A DNA stretch of 64,000 nt, from NCBI RefSeq assembly GCF_039534915.1, contig NZ_BAAAWE010000001.1, positions 2,480,001 through 2,544,000 on the forward strand, in the 5' to 3' direction. Position numbers and translations under genes: made by a program. Positions 41,843 to 50,864 of this stretch are shown here, piece by piece. How positions within the stretch are numbered: position 1 is the first letter of the stretch; each line of letters opens with the position of its first letter. The stretch is from Streptomyces roseofulvus. GTDB lineage: Bacteria > Actinomycetota > Actinomycetes > Streptomycetales > Streptomycetaceae. The notes under the pieces were generated by a model. The model was not told the origin of the DNA. It searched no databases and saw only the letters and a program-made list of their open reading frames with translations.

Positions 41843-42673
41843 TTGCGCTCCACTCCGCGCGAGTCCTCGCCCCGCCGCTACCTGATGTGCCCACCCGCGC
41901 ACTTCACGGTGACGTACTCCATCAACCCGTGGATGGACCCGACCAAGCCCGTCGACCTGCCGCTCGCCGTCGCCCAGTGGGAGGACCTGCGCGACCGCTA
42001 CCGGTCCCTCGGGCACACCGTCGAACTCCTCACCCCCGACCCGGCCCTGCCCGACATGGTGTTCGCCGCGAACGGCGCGACCGTCGTCGGCGGACGGGTC
42101 CTCGGCGCACGCTTCGCCTACCCCGAGCGGACCGCGGAGGCCGACGCGCACCTCGACTGGTTCCGCCGCAACGGCTGGGCCGAGGAGGACCTGCGGGTGC
42201 CGCAGCACGTCAACGAGGGCGAGGGCGACTTCGCCGTCACCGACTCCTGGATCCTGGCCGGCACCGGCTTCCGCTCCAGCCCGCTCTCGCACGGCGAGGC
42301 GCAGGAGTTCTTCGGCCGGCCGGTGATCGGCCTGGAGCTGGTGGACCCGCGCTACTACCACCTGGACACGGCCCTCTGCGTCCTCGACGAGGCCGCCGAC
42401 GAGGTCATGTACTTCCCCGACGCCTTCTCCCCCGGCAGCCGGGCCGTCCTCGACCGGCTCTTCCCCGACGCCCTGAAGGCCACCGCCGAGGACGCCGCGG
42501 CCCTCGGGCTCAACGCGGTCAGCGACGGCCGGCACGTGCTGCTCCCCCAGACGGCCACCGGCCTGTTCGGCCCGCTCCGGGCCCGCGGCTTCGAGCCGAT
42601 CGGCATGGACCTCGGCGAACTCCTCAAGGGCGGCGGCAGCGTGAAGTGCTGCACCCAGGAGCTGCGGCCCTAG
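41843..42673 (+). CDS. ddaH: Dimethylargininase/amidinotransferase-family protein
   Basis: A 276-residue member of the guanidino-group modifying superfamily. Residues of the fold and active site are visible: FTVTYSINPWMDPTKPVDLP, MVFAANGATV, EGEGDF (acidic pair, about 126), RYYHLDTALCVLD (catalytic His, about 172) and the nucleophile in SVKCCTQEL at the end. The most likely reactions are hydrolysis of methylarginine to citrulline or of arginine. A TTG at 41843 follows GAGGAGG with 5-nt spacing; an ATG at 41786 is less likely. It overlaps the convergent Rsm22 gene by 4 bp. Confidence 0.82.
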   Translation: MRSTPRESSPRRYLMCPPAHFTVTYSINPWMDPTKPVDLPLAVAQWEDLRDRYRSLGHTVELLTPDPALPDMVFAANGATVVGGRVLGARFAYPERTAEADAHLDWFRRNGWAEEDLRVPQHVNEGEGDFAVTDSWILAGTGFRSSPLSHGEAQEFFGRPVIGLELVDPRYYHLDTALCVLDEAADEVMYFPDAFSPGSRAVLDRLFPDALKATAEDAAALGLNAVSDGRHVLLPQTATGLFGPLRARGFEPIGMDLGELLKGGGSVKCCTQELRP

Positions 42674-43656
42674 ACGTCCTCGGCGGGCGGCCAGGCGTCG
42701 CCCCACTCGGCGTCACGGGCCTGCTTGTACAGGGGCCCGTGGCGCTTGGTGACGGTCTCGCGGCCGAGCCCTTCCGGGGCGCAGAGGTCGAGGAGGACGA
42801 GGCCCTTGCGGATCTGCGGCCTGCGGATGACGCGGGCGGGCGCCGGCGTCACGGGGAACCTGGTGGCGGCCACGTACGCGAACTTCTCGTCCTCGTACGG
42901 CAGCGAGCCGCCCTTCACCTGGCGGTGCAGCGAGGAACGGCTGACCCGGGCCGAGAAGTGGCACCAGTCGGTGCCCGGCTCGATCGGGCAGGCGCCGCTG
43001 TGCGGGCACGGCGCGGCGACGGTGAAGCCGGCGTCGACGAGGACGGACCGGGCGGCGATGATCCGCTCGTAGCCGTCCGGGGTGCCGGGCTCGACGATCA
43101 CGACGGCGCCGCGGGCGGCCCGGGCCGCCTCGGTCACCAGCGCGGTCCGGTCGGCCTCGGTGAGCTCCTTGAGCACGTACGAGACGGTGACCAGGTCGGT
43201 GTCGGCGAGCCGCAGCGCGGTGCCGATCCGCTCGCGCCGCCACTCGGCGTCCAGGGCCCCGGCGGCCAGTTCGCGGCCGAGGGCGAGCGCGGGCTCGGCC
43301 CAGTCGAGGACGGTGGTACGCGGCGGGGCCCCGTCCCACGCCTCGGCGACGGCCCAGCTCGCGGCACCGGTCCCGCCGCCGACGTCCGTGTGGCTGCCCG
43401 GCACCCACTCCGGCGCGGCGGCCCGCAGCGCGTCCAGGGCGCCGCGGGCGGCCTCGAAGGTGGCGGGCATCCGGTAGGCGGCGTAAGCGACGACGTCGGA
43501 CCGGTCGCGGAGCACGGGGGCGTCGGTCGGGGTCGCGCCTCGGTAGTGCGTGATCAGGCGGTCCACGGCCTTCGCGGCCTGCGAGGCGGGGAGGCCGTCG
43601 AGGACGCGGGCGAGGGCGGTGCGCAGCGCATCGGCAGAGGCGACGATTCCATTCAC
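42670..43656 (-). CDS. Rsm22-family small-subunit rRNA methyltransferase-like protein
   Basis: A 328-residue protein with a SAM-binding motif DVGGGTGAASWAV (about 95), YVLKELTEADR and a Cys cluster C-PHSGAC-PIEPGTDWC in the second half, the residues that hold a 4Fe-4S cluster in mitochondrial Rsm22. Bacterial homologues are taken to act in 30S maturation. The GTG at 43656 is the start, 7 nt after TAGACT (43669-43664 on the minus strand), so the mRNA is leaderless. Confidence 0.85.
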   Translation of the reverse strand: MNGIVASADALRTALARVLDGLPASQAAKAVDRLITHYRGATPTDAPVLRDRSDVVAYAAYRMPATFEAARGALDALRAAAPEWVPGSHTDVGGGTGAASWAVAEAWDGAPPRTTVLDWAEPALALGRELAAGALDAEWRRERIGTALRLADTDLVTVSYVLKELTEADRTALVTEAARAARGAVVIVEPGTPDGYERIIAARSVLVDAGFTVAAPCPHSGACPIEPGTDWCHFSARVSRSSLHRQVKGGSLPYEDEKFAYVAATRFPVTPAPARVIRRPQIRKGLVLLDLCAPEGLGRETVTKRHGPLYKQARDAEWGDAWPPAEDV

Positions 43657-43745
43657 CGTCCCCAGTCTAGGTGCCCCCGCCTCCGGCCCCGTCGCGGACG
43701 ATACCGGCCCCCGCCCCGGCGCCGCCGTCTCGCGGCGGGGCCGGG

Positions 43746-45023
43746 TCAGGGGGTGCGGTGCCAGGGGCGGCAGAGGAGGAGGTAGCTGGTCAGGGCGGCG
43801 GTCGCGCAGGTGAGCTGGACGACCGCCATCGGGACCGCCGTCCGCTCGCCCGCGATGCCGACCAGCGGCGACGCGACCGCGCCGATCAGGAAGGAGGACG
43901 TGCCGAGGAGGGCCGACGCCGACCCCGCCGCGTGCGGCGTCCGCATCAGCGCCTGCGCGTTCGTGTTCGGCATCGCCAGACCCATCGCCGACATCAGGAC
44001 GAACAGCCCCGCCGCGATCGGGACCAGCCCGACGTCGCCGAAGACGCCGGCGGTCATCAGGAGCAGCGCCGCCGAGGCGAGCAGGATGACGGAGAGGCCC
44101 CAGCCGAGCGCCTTGTCGAGGCTGACCCGGCCGACGAGCAGCTTGCCGTTGATCTGGCCGACGGCCACGAGGCCGATCGAGTTGAGCCCGAAGAGGAGGC
44201 TGAAGGTCTGCGGCGAGGCGCCGTAGATCTCCTGGACGACGAACGGCGACGCCGAGATGTAGGCGAAGAGGGCCGCGAAGGCGAGGCCGCCGGCCAGCAT
44301 GTAGCCGGTGAAGACGCGGTCGGCGAGCAGCCCGCGCATGGTGCGCAGGGCCTGGCCGACGCCGCCCTCCTGGCGCCGCTCGGGAGGCAGCGTCTCGTGC
44401 AGGAAGCGCCAGACGACCAGGGTGAGCAGGACGCCGATGACGGCGAGGACGTGGAAGACGCCCCGCCAGTCGGTGATCCGCAGGATCTGCCCGCCGATGA
44501 GCGGCGCGACGATCGGCGCGACGCCGGAGATCAGCATCAGGGTGGAGAAGAAGCGGGCCATCTCGACGCCGTCGTAGAGGTCGCGGACGACGGCCCGGGC
44601 GATCACGATGCCGGCGGCTCCGGCGAGGCCCTGGAGGAGCCGGAAGGCGATGAGGAGTTCGGCGCTGGGCGCGAAGGCGCAGACGGCGGTGGCGAGGACG
44701 TAGACGACCATGCCGGCGAGCAGCGGCCGGCGGCGGCCCCACTTGTCGCTCATGGGCCCGACGACGAGCTGGCCGAGCGCCATGCCGGCGAGGCAGGCGG
44801 TGAGGGTGAGCTGGACGGTGGCGGCGGGGGCGGTCAACGAGCGGGTGACCTCCGGCAGGGCCGGCAGGTACATGTCCATGGACAGCGGCGGAAGGGCGGT
44901 GAGCCCGCCGAGCACGAGGGTGACGAGCAGTCCGGCCCGCCGGGCGGCGGGAACGGCCGCCTGAGTTCCGGTTATGTGTCCTTGTGTTGTTTTCTGGCCG
45001 CTCTCCGGCATCGACCGCTCCAT
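43746..45023 (-). CDS. MFS transporter, Bcr/CflA drug-efflux type
   Basis: A 425-residue 12-helix antiporter. MDMYLPALPEVTRSL at the first extracytoplasmic loop, the motif-A loop GPMSDKWGRRRPLLAG and RFFSTLMLISGVAPIVAPLI are typical of the Bcr/CflA (bicyclomycin, chloramphenicol, sulfonamide) branch. The ATG at 45023 has a weak AAGG; ATG 45011 with GGAG 6 nt upstream is an alternative. It diverges from the oxidoreductase gene. Confidence 0.9.
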   Translation of the reverse strand: MERSMPESGQKTTQGHITGTQAAVPAARRAGLLVTLVLGGLTALPPLSMDMYLPALPEVTRSLTAPAATVQLTLTACLAGMALGQLVVGPMSDKWGRRRPLLAGMVVYVLATAVCAFAPSAELLIAFRLLQGLAGAAGIVIARAVVRDLYDGVEMARFFSTLMLISGVAPIVAPLIGGQILRITDWRGVFHVLAVIGVLLTLVVWRFLHETLPPERRQEGGVGQALRTMRGLLADRVFTGYMLAGGLAFAALFAYISASPFVVQEIYGASPQTFSLLFGLNSIGLVAVGQINGKLLVGRVSLDKALGWGLSVILLASAALLLMTAGVFGDVGLVPIAAGLFVLMSAMGLAMPNTNAQALMRTPHAAGSASALLGTSSFLIGAVASPLVGIAGERTAVPMAVVQLTCATAALTSYLLLCRPWHRTP

Positions 45024-45089
45024 TTCGTTGAATCCTTGCCTATGCTCTCAGCTCGGCGGGGCGGATCGAGACCCTTGGGGTGGACGGAC

Positions 45090-46103
45090 GTGAACGACAT
45101 GGCCGAGACGGTGCGGTGGGGCGTGCTCGCGACGGGCGGGATAGCCGAGCGGTTCGTGACGGATCTGGCGGAACTGGACGGCGCCGAGGTGGTGGCGGTG
45201 GCGTCCCGGACGGAGGCGTCGGCGCGGGCCTTCGCGGACCGGTTCGGGATCGCGCGGGCGTACGGCGGCTGGGACGGCCTCTTCGCCGACCCCGAGGTGG
45301 ACGTGGTCTACGTGGCGACCCCGCACCACGCCCACCGGGAGGCGGCCGGCCGCGCCCTGGAGGCGGGCAAGGCGGTCCTCTGCGAGAAGGCGCTGACGCT
45401 GAACGCGCGGGAGGCGGAGGAGCTGGTCGCGCTCGCCCGGGAGCGGGGCCTCTTCCTCATGGAGGCCATGTGGATGTACTGCAACCCGCTGATCCGGCGG
45501 ATCGCCGAGCTGGTCCGGGACGGCGCGATCGGGGAGGTGCGGACCGTGCAGGCCGACTTCGGGCTGGTCGGGCCGGCCGATCCCGGGCACCGGCTGCGGG
45601 ACCCCGCCGTCGGCGGCGGCGCCCTGCTCGACCTGGGCGTCTACCCGGTGTCGTTCGCGCAGCTGCTGCTCGGCGAGCCGGACTCGGTGCAGGCGTACGC
45701 GCGGCTCTCCCCGGAGGGCGTCGACCTGAACACCGGCATGCTGCTCGGCTGGTCGGACTCGGGCGCCTCGGCGCTGCTGTCCTGCTCGCTGGAGGCGGAC
45801 ACCCCGCTGACCGCCTCGGTGACGGGCACGAAGGGCCGGATCGACGTGCCGCGCGGCTTCTTCTTCCCGGAGCGGTTCACGCTGCTGCGGCACGGGGCCG
45901 AGCCGAAGGAGTTCACCGACTCCGATGACCCGCACTCGCTGCGGCACGAGGCCGCCGAGGTGATGCGGTGCCTGCGGGCCGGGGAGACGGAGTCGCCGCT
46001 GGTGCCGCTGGACGGCTCGCTCGCGGTGATGCGGACGCTCGACGCGGTACGGGACCGCGTCGGCGTCCGCTATCCGCAGGAGGCCGAGCTCACGCGGGTG
46101 TGA
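45090..46103 (+). CDS. Gfo/Idh/MocA-family NAD(P)-dependent oxidoreductase
   Basis: A 337-residue two-domain dehydrogenase. The NAD(P)-binding start is WGVLATGGIAERFVTDL, followed by VVAVASRT, YVATPHHAH and the active-site CEKALTLN (E-K motif). The C-terminal domain contains DLGVYPVSFAQLLLG. It probably oxidises a sugar or trans-dihydrodiol-like substrate; which is unknown. The GTG at 45090 is used; the ATG at 45099 is also possible. The 3' end overlaps the convergent PhoD gene by 14 bp. Confidence 0.88.
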   Translation: MNDMAETVRWGVLATGGIAERFVTDLAELDGAEVVAVASRTEASARAFADRFGIARAYGGWDGLFADPEVDVVYVATPHHAHREAAGRALEAGKAVLCEKALTLNAREAEELVALARERGLFLMEAMWMYCNPLIRRIAELVRDGAIGEVRTVQADFGLVGPADPGHRLRDPAVGGGALLDLGVYPVSFAQLLLGEPDSVQAYARLSPEGVDLNTGMLLGWSDSGASALLSCSLEADTPLTASVTGTKGRIDVPRGFFFPERFTLLRHGAEPKEFTDSDDPHSLRHEAAEVMRCLRAGETESPLVPLDGSLAVMRTLDAVRDRVGVRYPQEAELTRV

Positions 46104-47733
46104 GGCCCGGACGGCCGGCCTCCGTCACGAAGGACGCGGCGGTGGTGACCGGGGCGCCCGGCGTCGTCACGTACGGGACCGTACGGAAGTCGGCCCGGGC
46201 GCTCTCCTCCCCGAGGGACACGGTGACGTAGCCGCGCCGGCCGTGGAAGAACCTCAGGTGCGGGTTGGCCTGGGTCAGCCGGTCGTAGCTGGACGGGCGG
46301 TCGGCGCCGTCCTTGCCGCTGGAGATCGAGGTGGCGACGATCTCGGTGCCGACGGTCCGGGAGCCCGGGTCGCGGAAGTCGGCCTTGATGTCGAGGCCGT
46401 ACGAGACGTGGACATCGCCCGTCAGCACCATCAGGTTCGCCACCCCCGCGGACTCGGCGCCCGCGAGGATCCGCGCGCGGGACGCCGGGTAGCCGTCCCA
46501 GGAGTCCATGGAGAGCTTGAAGTCGGCGGTGGGGCGGTCCCGGCGCTCGGCGAAGACCACCTGCTGGGGCAGGACGTTCCAGCGGGCGTCCGAGGCGCGC
46601 CACCCGTCGAGCAGCCACCGTTCCTGCGCGGCGCCGGTCATGGTGCGGGCCGGGTCCTCGGAGAGCGGGCCCGGGACCTGCCAGCCGTCGCCGTACGCCT
46701 GGTCGGAGCGGTACTGACGGGTGTCGAGGATGTCGAACTGGGCGAGCCGGCCGAAGGTCAGCCGCCGGTACAGCCGCATGTCCGGGCCCTCGGGAAGCTG
46801 GGGCGCGCGCAGCGGCTGGTGCTCCCAGTAGGCGCGGTAGGCGGCGGCTCGGCGGAGCAGGAACTCCTCGGGCGGGACGGAGTTCTCGGGGATGCCGCCC
46901 GCGTAGTTGTTCTCGGTCTCGTGGTCGTCCCAGGTGACGACGAAGGGGTGCGCGGCGTGCGCGGCCCGCAGGTCGGGGTCCGACTTGTAGAGGCCGTACC
47001 GGAGCCGGTAGTCCTCCAGGGTGACCGTCTCGCGGTTGAAGACGGCCGGGAGGGTGCGGTCGGTGTAGGCGCGGGCGCCGCCGGTGGCGTTGACGGCGTA
47101 CTCGTAGAGGTAGTCGCCGAGGTGGAACACGACGTCGAGGTCCTCGTCGGCGAGGTGCCGGTAGGCGGTGAAGTAGCCGTCGTGGTACGCCTGGCAGGAG
47201 ACGGCGCCGAGGCGGAGCTCGGCCGGCCGGGCCCAGGGCGCGGGCGCGGTGCGGGTCCGGCCGACCGGGCTGACCCAGGCCCCCGCGCGGAACCGGTAGA
47301 AGAACTCCCTCCCGGGCTCCAGGTGTTCGACCTCCACGTGCACGGTGTGGCTGAACTCCGGGTGGGCGGTGGCGCGACCGCGCCGGACGGGCCGGGTGAA
47401 GCGCTCGTCGCGGGCGAGCTCCCAGTGGACGGAGACCCTCTCGGCGGGCAGGCCGCCGCCGGGCTCGAAGGGACGCGGGGCGAGCCGGGTCCACAGCAGG
47501 ACGGAGCCGGGCCGGGGGTCGCCGGAGGCGACGCCGAGGGTGAACGGCTCCTCGGTGATGCGGCGCCCGTCCAGCTCGGCGGCGGCGGCCGCGCCGGCGG
47601 CGGGCAGCTGGGTGGCGAAGGCGAGCGCGGCGGCGGCTCCGGCGGTGGTGAGGAACCGGCGGCGGCCGAAGTGGCGCGCGGCGGCGCGGAGTTCCGCGCT
47701 GTGGGCCGGTGTGCTGCTCGGTGCGGGTGTCAT
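46090..47733 (-). CDS. PhoD-like alkaline phosphatase/phosphodiesterase
   Basis: A 547-residue secreted phosphatase. The N-terminus has the Tat motif [10 protein letters not shown] and an AAA-rich h-region. The PhoD_N domain (residues about 60-150) is followed by the metallophosphatase: [23 protein letters not shown] (metal Asp/Tyr), [14 protein letters not shown] and [13 protein letters not shown] (metal His). It releases phosphate from organic phosphates under phosphate limitation; no clear PHO box was seen. GGGGAGG precedes the ATG at 47733. Confidence 0.93.
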   Translation of the reverse strand: MTPAPSSTPAHSAELRAAARHFGRRRFLTTAGAAAALAFATQLPAAGAAAAAELDGRRITEEPFTLGVASGDPRPGSVLLWTRLAPRPFEPGGGLPAERVSVHWELARDERFTRPVRRGRATAHPEFSHTVHVEVEHLEPGREFFYRFRAGAWVSPVGRTRTAPAPWARPAELRLGAVSCQAYHDGYFTAYRHLADEDLDVVFHLGDYLYEYAVNATGGARAYTDRTLPAVFNRETVTLEDYRLRYGLYKSDPDLRAAHAAHPFVVTWDDHETENNYAGGIPENSVPPEEFLLRRAAAYRAYWEHQPLRAPQLPEGPDMRLYRRLTFGRLAQFDILDTRQYRSDQAYGDGWQVPGPLSEDPARTMTGAAQERWLLDGWRASDARWNVLPQQVVFAERRDRPTADFKLSMDSWDGYPASRARILAGAESAGVANLMVLTGDVHVSYGLDIKADFRDPGSRTVGTEIVATSISSGKDGADRPSSYDRLTQANPHLRFFHGRRGYVTVSLGEESARADFRTVPYVTTPGAPVTTAASFVTEAGRPGLTPA

Positions 47734-47900
47734 GTGCCCCTCCCCTGACGGTTGGTGTCCGTCGGTATTCGAGGGGCGCGGGGCGACCACGCATTGTCGG
47801 GGACAGGTCATCCACGTGTCGGACGGATGAGTTCATGGGGCACGCGTCTGGCGTACGCTGCGCGGCCGGGAGCGACACGAGGCTGGAAAGGCGGTTCGGC

Positions 47901-48644
47901 ATGGGCGTCGCGGTGGTGACGGGAGCGGGTTCGGGCATCGGCCGGGAGGTGGCGCGGGCGCTCGCGGAGGCGGGCTGGTCGGTGGCGCTCGCGGGCCGCC
48001 GGCGCGGGCCCCTGGAGGAGACGGCGGAGGGCCTGGCGGACGGCCGCACCCTCTGCGTCCCGACGGACGTGACGTCACCGGAGGAGGTGGCGGCCCTGTT
48101 CGACGCGGTACGGGACCGCTTCGGCCGCGTCGACCTGCTGTTCAACAACGCGGGGACGTTCGCGGGCGGCGGCACCCCGGTCGAGGAGCTGGCCTACGAC
48201 ACCTGGCGCGCGGTCGTCGACGTCAATCTGACGGGCGCCTTCCTCTGCGCCCAGGCGGCCTTCCGGGCGATGAAGGAGCAGTCCCCGCAGGGCGGCCGGA
48301 TCATCAACAACGGCTCGATCTCCGCGCACGTGCCGCGCCCGCACTCGATCGCGTACACGGCGACCAAGCACGCGATGACGGGCCTGACCAGGTCGCTGTC
48401 GCTGGACGGCCGCCCGTACCGGATCGCCTGCGGCCAGATCGACATCGGCAACGCGGCCACCGAGATGACGGCCCGCATGGGGACCGGCATCCTCCAGGCC
48501 AACGGCGAGCTGGCCGCCGAGCCGGTGATGGACGCGGCGGACGTGGCGGCGACCGTCGTCCACATGGCGGCCCTGCCGCTGGAGGCGAACGTGCAGTTCG
48601 CCACGGTGATGGCCACGGCGATGCCCTACATCGGCCGCGGCTGA
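47901..48644 (+). CDS. Short-chain dehydrogenase/reductase
   Basis: A 247-residue classical SDR. The cofactor site is [16 protein letters not shown], followed by NNAGTFAGG, the catalytic Ser in [14 protein letters not shown] and Y-x-x-x-K in [11 protein letters not shown]. Substrate unknown. The ATG at 47901 has GGAAAGG upstream. It diverges from phoD and converges with the NTF2-like gene. Confidence 0.9.
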   Translation: MGVAVVTGAGSGIGREVARALAEAGWSVALAGRRRGPLEETAEGLADGRTLCVPTDVTSPEEVAALFDAVRDRFGRVDLLFNNAGTFAGGGTPVEELAYDTWRAVVDVNLTGAFLCAQAAFRAMKEQSPQGGRIINNGSISAHVPRPHSIAYTATKHAMTGLTRSLSLDGRPYRIACGQIDIGNAATEMTARMGTGILQANGELAAEPVMDAADVAATVVHMAALPLEANVQFATVMATAMPYIGRG

Positions 48645-48648
48645 CGGC

Positions 48649-48981
48649 TCACTCCGCGGGGGCCTGACCGGTCTCGAAGCGGGCCACCCTCCCGCCCTCC
48701 ACGGTGAACCGCCAGACCGTCCGCATGGCCCCCCAGGTGTCGTTGCTGTAGGTGGCGACGAGGGCGAGCCCGTCCTCGTCCTCGCTCTCCACCTCCATCC
48801 GCCCGTTCGAGGCGAACACCTCCCGCTCGGTCCACTCCGCGAGGTCCCGCTCCGACCCGTCGTCGGACATGGTCGCCCCCGGCGCGAGGGCGGCGGAGAA
48901 GGCGTCGCGGTCGTTGGCGTTCAGCGCGGCGACGAAGGCGCGCACGGCGGGCTCACGGAGCCGGTCCACGGGAAGCGTCAT
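48649..48981 (-). CDS. NTF2/SnoaL-like protein
   Basis: A 110-residue protein with the NTF2-like cone fold pattern: an N-terminal helix VRAFVAALNANDRDAFSAAL, then strands LVATYSNDTWGAMRTVWRFT and GGRVARFETGQ. Relatives are cyclases, isomerases or hydrolases; no catalytic residue can be named. Its stop is 5 bp from the convergent SDR stop. Confidence 0.8.
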   Translation of the reverse strand: MTLPVDRLREPAVRAFVAALNANDRDAFSAALAPGATMSDDGSERDLAEWTEREVFASNGRMEVESEDEDGLALVATYSNDTWGAMRTVWRFTVEGGRVARFETGQAPAE

Positions 48982-49130
48982 GCTCCAGCCGTACCCGCCG
49001 GACGGCTCCGCGCCCCGCTCCGGCGCCCGGGATGGGCCAGTCGGGCGAGCCCCACGGCAGCCTCCCGGGGCCCGGCGGCCGCCGCGGGCAGTATCGAGGG
49101 GCCAAGCCCCCGTCCGCCGCTGGAGGAGCG

Positions 49131-49565
49131 ATGTCGGAGCAGGACCGGATCGTCAGGCTGTACGCGAAGGGGGCCCCGGTCGGGGTCCACGAGGGGAGGC
49201 TGGTCGGCTTCCTGGTCGACGAGCACCGCACCGCCGAGTGGGCGGTCGCCGAGGCGGACGGCGGCTTCCGCCTGACCGTGAAGGGCACCGAGGACACGCT
49301 CACCGCCTCCGGCACCGACCGCGCCCCGGTCCTGGTCCGTCCCGACGACACCGCGGCCTCGGTCTGGCGCCTCCAGCGGGTCACCCCGGAGGGCGTCGCC
49401 ACGATCAGCGGCCTCGACGCCCTCGGCACCGGCACGTACGTGATCACCCAGCACGGCCTCCCCCTGGGCCGGGACCTCTTCGAGGACCGCTCGCTCGCCC
49501 CGAAGCCGGTGGTGACCCGCACGGACGACCGCACGCCCCACTGGACGGTGGAGGTGCTGGCCTGA
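49131..49565 (+). CDS. Beta-trefoil protein, I66 protease-inhibitor-like
   Basis: A 144-residue cytoplasmic protein. Repeating strands (RIVRLYAKGAPVG, VWRLQRV, GTYVITQHGLPLGRDLF) suggest a beta-trefoil and resemble the I66 serine-protease inhibitor family known from fungi and found in Streptomyces. Inhibitory activity is not established. GGAGGAG precedes the ATG. Confidence 0.55.
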   Translation: MSEQDRIVRLYAKGAPVGVHEGRLVGFLVDEHRTAEWAVAEADGGFRLTVKGTEDTLTASGTDRAPVLVRPDDTAASVWRLQRVTPEGVATISGLDALGTGTYVITQHGLPLGRDLFEDRSLAPKPVVTRTDDRTPHWTVEVLA

Positions 49566-49590
49566 GAACGACCGTCCCGCCGCATGCGAA

Positions 49591-49610
49591 AGGGCCCCGC
49601 GAGGGGCCCT
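49591..49610. terminator. Terminator between rnpB and the trefoil gene
   Basis: AGGGCCCC-GCGA-GGGGCCCT is a perfect hairpin 26 nt past the trefoil stop and 8 nt past the 3' end of rnpB, serving both strands. Confidence 0.7.
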
Positions 49611-49617
49611 GGGAAGG

Positions 49618-50024
49618 GGCAGACGAGTCGGGCTGTACGCCGGGTTCTGTACCCCGGGACCTCGCGGTCGTCGGGGTGACGGCCATCCATCTAGGGCCGG
49701 CGTTGCCGCCGGCCTCGTGCGGTCTACCCGCGAACTCGGGCGAGCAGCCCTCGATCATTCGCGCAGGGACACCGGGGTGTCCCCTCTTGACCTTGCTCCG
49801 GGTGGGGTTTACCTAGCCGCCTGAGTCACCTCAGGCGCTGGTGGTCTCTTACACCACCGTTTCACCCTTACCGTGGGCCGAGGCCCCCGGCGGTCTGTTT
49901 TCTGTGGCACTGTCCCGCGGGTCACCCCGGGTGGCCGTTAGCCACCACCCTGCTCTGTGGAGCCCGGACGTTCCTCGGGGAGATCCGAAGACCTCCACGC
50001 GGCCGCCCGCCCGGCTCGTCTGCC
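49618..50024 (-). ncRNA. rnpB: RNase P RNA (type A)
   Basis: The minus strand carries the conserved core of bacterial RNase P RNA: GAGGAACGTCCGGGCTCC near the 5' end, ACAGAAAACAGACCGCC, GGTAAGGGTGAAACGGTG, the GAGGTGACTCAGGCGGCTAG stretch and, near the 3' end, TAGATGGATGGCCG and ACAGAACCCGGCGTACAG. GGCAGACGAG at the 5' end pairs fully with CTCGTCTGCC at the 3' end (helix P1), which sets the ends given. It is the catalytic RNA that trims tRNA 5' leaders. A TAGCAT -10 box (50039-50034) puts the transcript start at about 50026. Confidence 0.97.
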
Positions 50025-50033
50025 GTGCCGACC

Positions 50034-50090
50034 ATGCTACCTGCCGGGAGCGACGACGCTTGACCTTGCCGCAGCGTCAGGGTTTCTACT
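50034..50090. promoter_or_regulatory. Divergent promoters of rnpB and the MerR gene
   Basis: On the plus strand TTGACC (50060-50065) and TCTACT (50085-50090) are separated by 19 bp, the long spacer typical of MerR-controlled promoters. Within the spacer ACCTTGCCGCA and AGCGTCAGGGT form an imperfect inverted repeat, the likely operator. On the minus strand TAGCAT (50039-50034) serves rnpB. Confidence 0.6.
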
Positions 50091-50096
50091 GAGGTC

Positions 50097-50864
50097 ATGC
50101 GTATCGGCGAGATCGCCGCGCTCGTCGGGGTCACCCCCCGCGCCGTGCGGCACTACCACCACCTGGGGCTGCTGCCCGAGCCCGAGCGGCTGCCCAACGG
50201 CTACCGGGAGTACGGCATCCGGGACGCGGTGCTGCTCGCCCGGGTGCGCCGGCTGACCGAGCTGGGGCTCGGGCTCGACGAGGTGCGCGACGTGCTCGCG
50301 GACGACGAGGGGCGGGAGCTGGTGGAGGTCCTGGAGGAGCTGGACGCGGACCTCGCGCGCCAGGAAGCCGTCGTCCGGGAGCGGCGGGCGCGGCTCGCCG
50401 GGCTGCTCGGCGAGGCCCGGGCCGGGCGGCTCACCGCCGAGGGGCCGGTCTCGCCGGAGCTGGCGGCGCTGCTCGCCGGGGTCGGCGAGCTGCCGGACTC
50501 GCCGATGGCGGTGAAGGACCGGGAGATCCTCGCGCTGCTCGACACCGTCGTGCCGGCCGAGGAGCGGGCCCGGCTGATGGGCCTGATGCACGAGGTCGCC
50601 GGGAGCGCCGGGGCGGTGTACGGGCTCCTGGACGCGCTGGCCGACGCGCCGGCGGACGATCCGCGGGTCGAGGAGGCCGCGCGGGCGCTCGCCGGGGCGC
50701 TGCCGGACGGGATCGGCGGCTTCGCGCTGCCCGCCGAGGGGTCGGGCGGGCTCGCGGACGTGTTCTTCGCGGATCTGGCGCCGGCCCAGGCGGCCGCCGT
50801 CAGGCGAGCCCTCGATCTGGTGGCGGAGCGCGTCGAGGGAGGGGAGCGTCGTGGCGGGGCGTGA
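50097..50864 (+). CDS. MerR-family transcriptional regulator
   Basis: A 255-residue activator. The N-terminal winged helix is MRIGEIAALVGVTPRAVRHY then HHLGLLPEPERLPNGYREYG, with a dimerisation coiled coil (ELVEVLEELDADLARQEAVV) and a helical C-terminal domain of about 140 residues of unknown ligand. Its own promoter has the 19-bp MerR-type spacer. The membrane-protein gene overlaps its 3' end by 14 bp and is probably co-expressed. Confidence 0.9.
   Translation: MRIGEIAALVGVTPRAVRHYHHLGLLPEPERLPNGYREYGIRDAVLLARVRRLTELGLGLDEVRDVLADDEGRELVEVLEELDADLARQEAVVRERRARLAGLLGEARAGRLTAEGPVSPELAALLAGVGELPDSPMAVKDREILALLDTVVPAEERARLMGLMHEVAGSAGAVYGLLDALADAPADDPRVEEAARALAGALPDGIGGFALPAEGSGGLADVFFADLAPAQAAAVRRALDLVAERVEGGERRGGA

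Noticed and set aside
41145..41894. Open frames in all readings across the 25-bp repeats
   Set aside because: The repeat unit is not a multiple of three and contains no stop in any frame; the products are low-complexity Pro/Gly/Arg/Ala.
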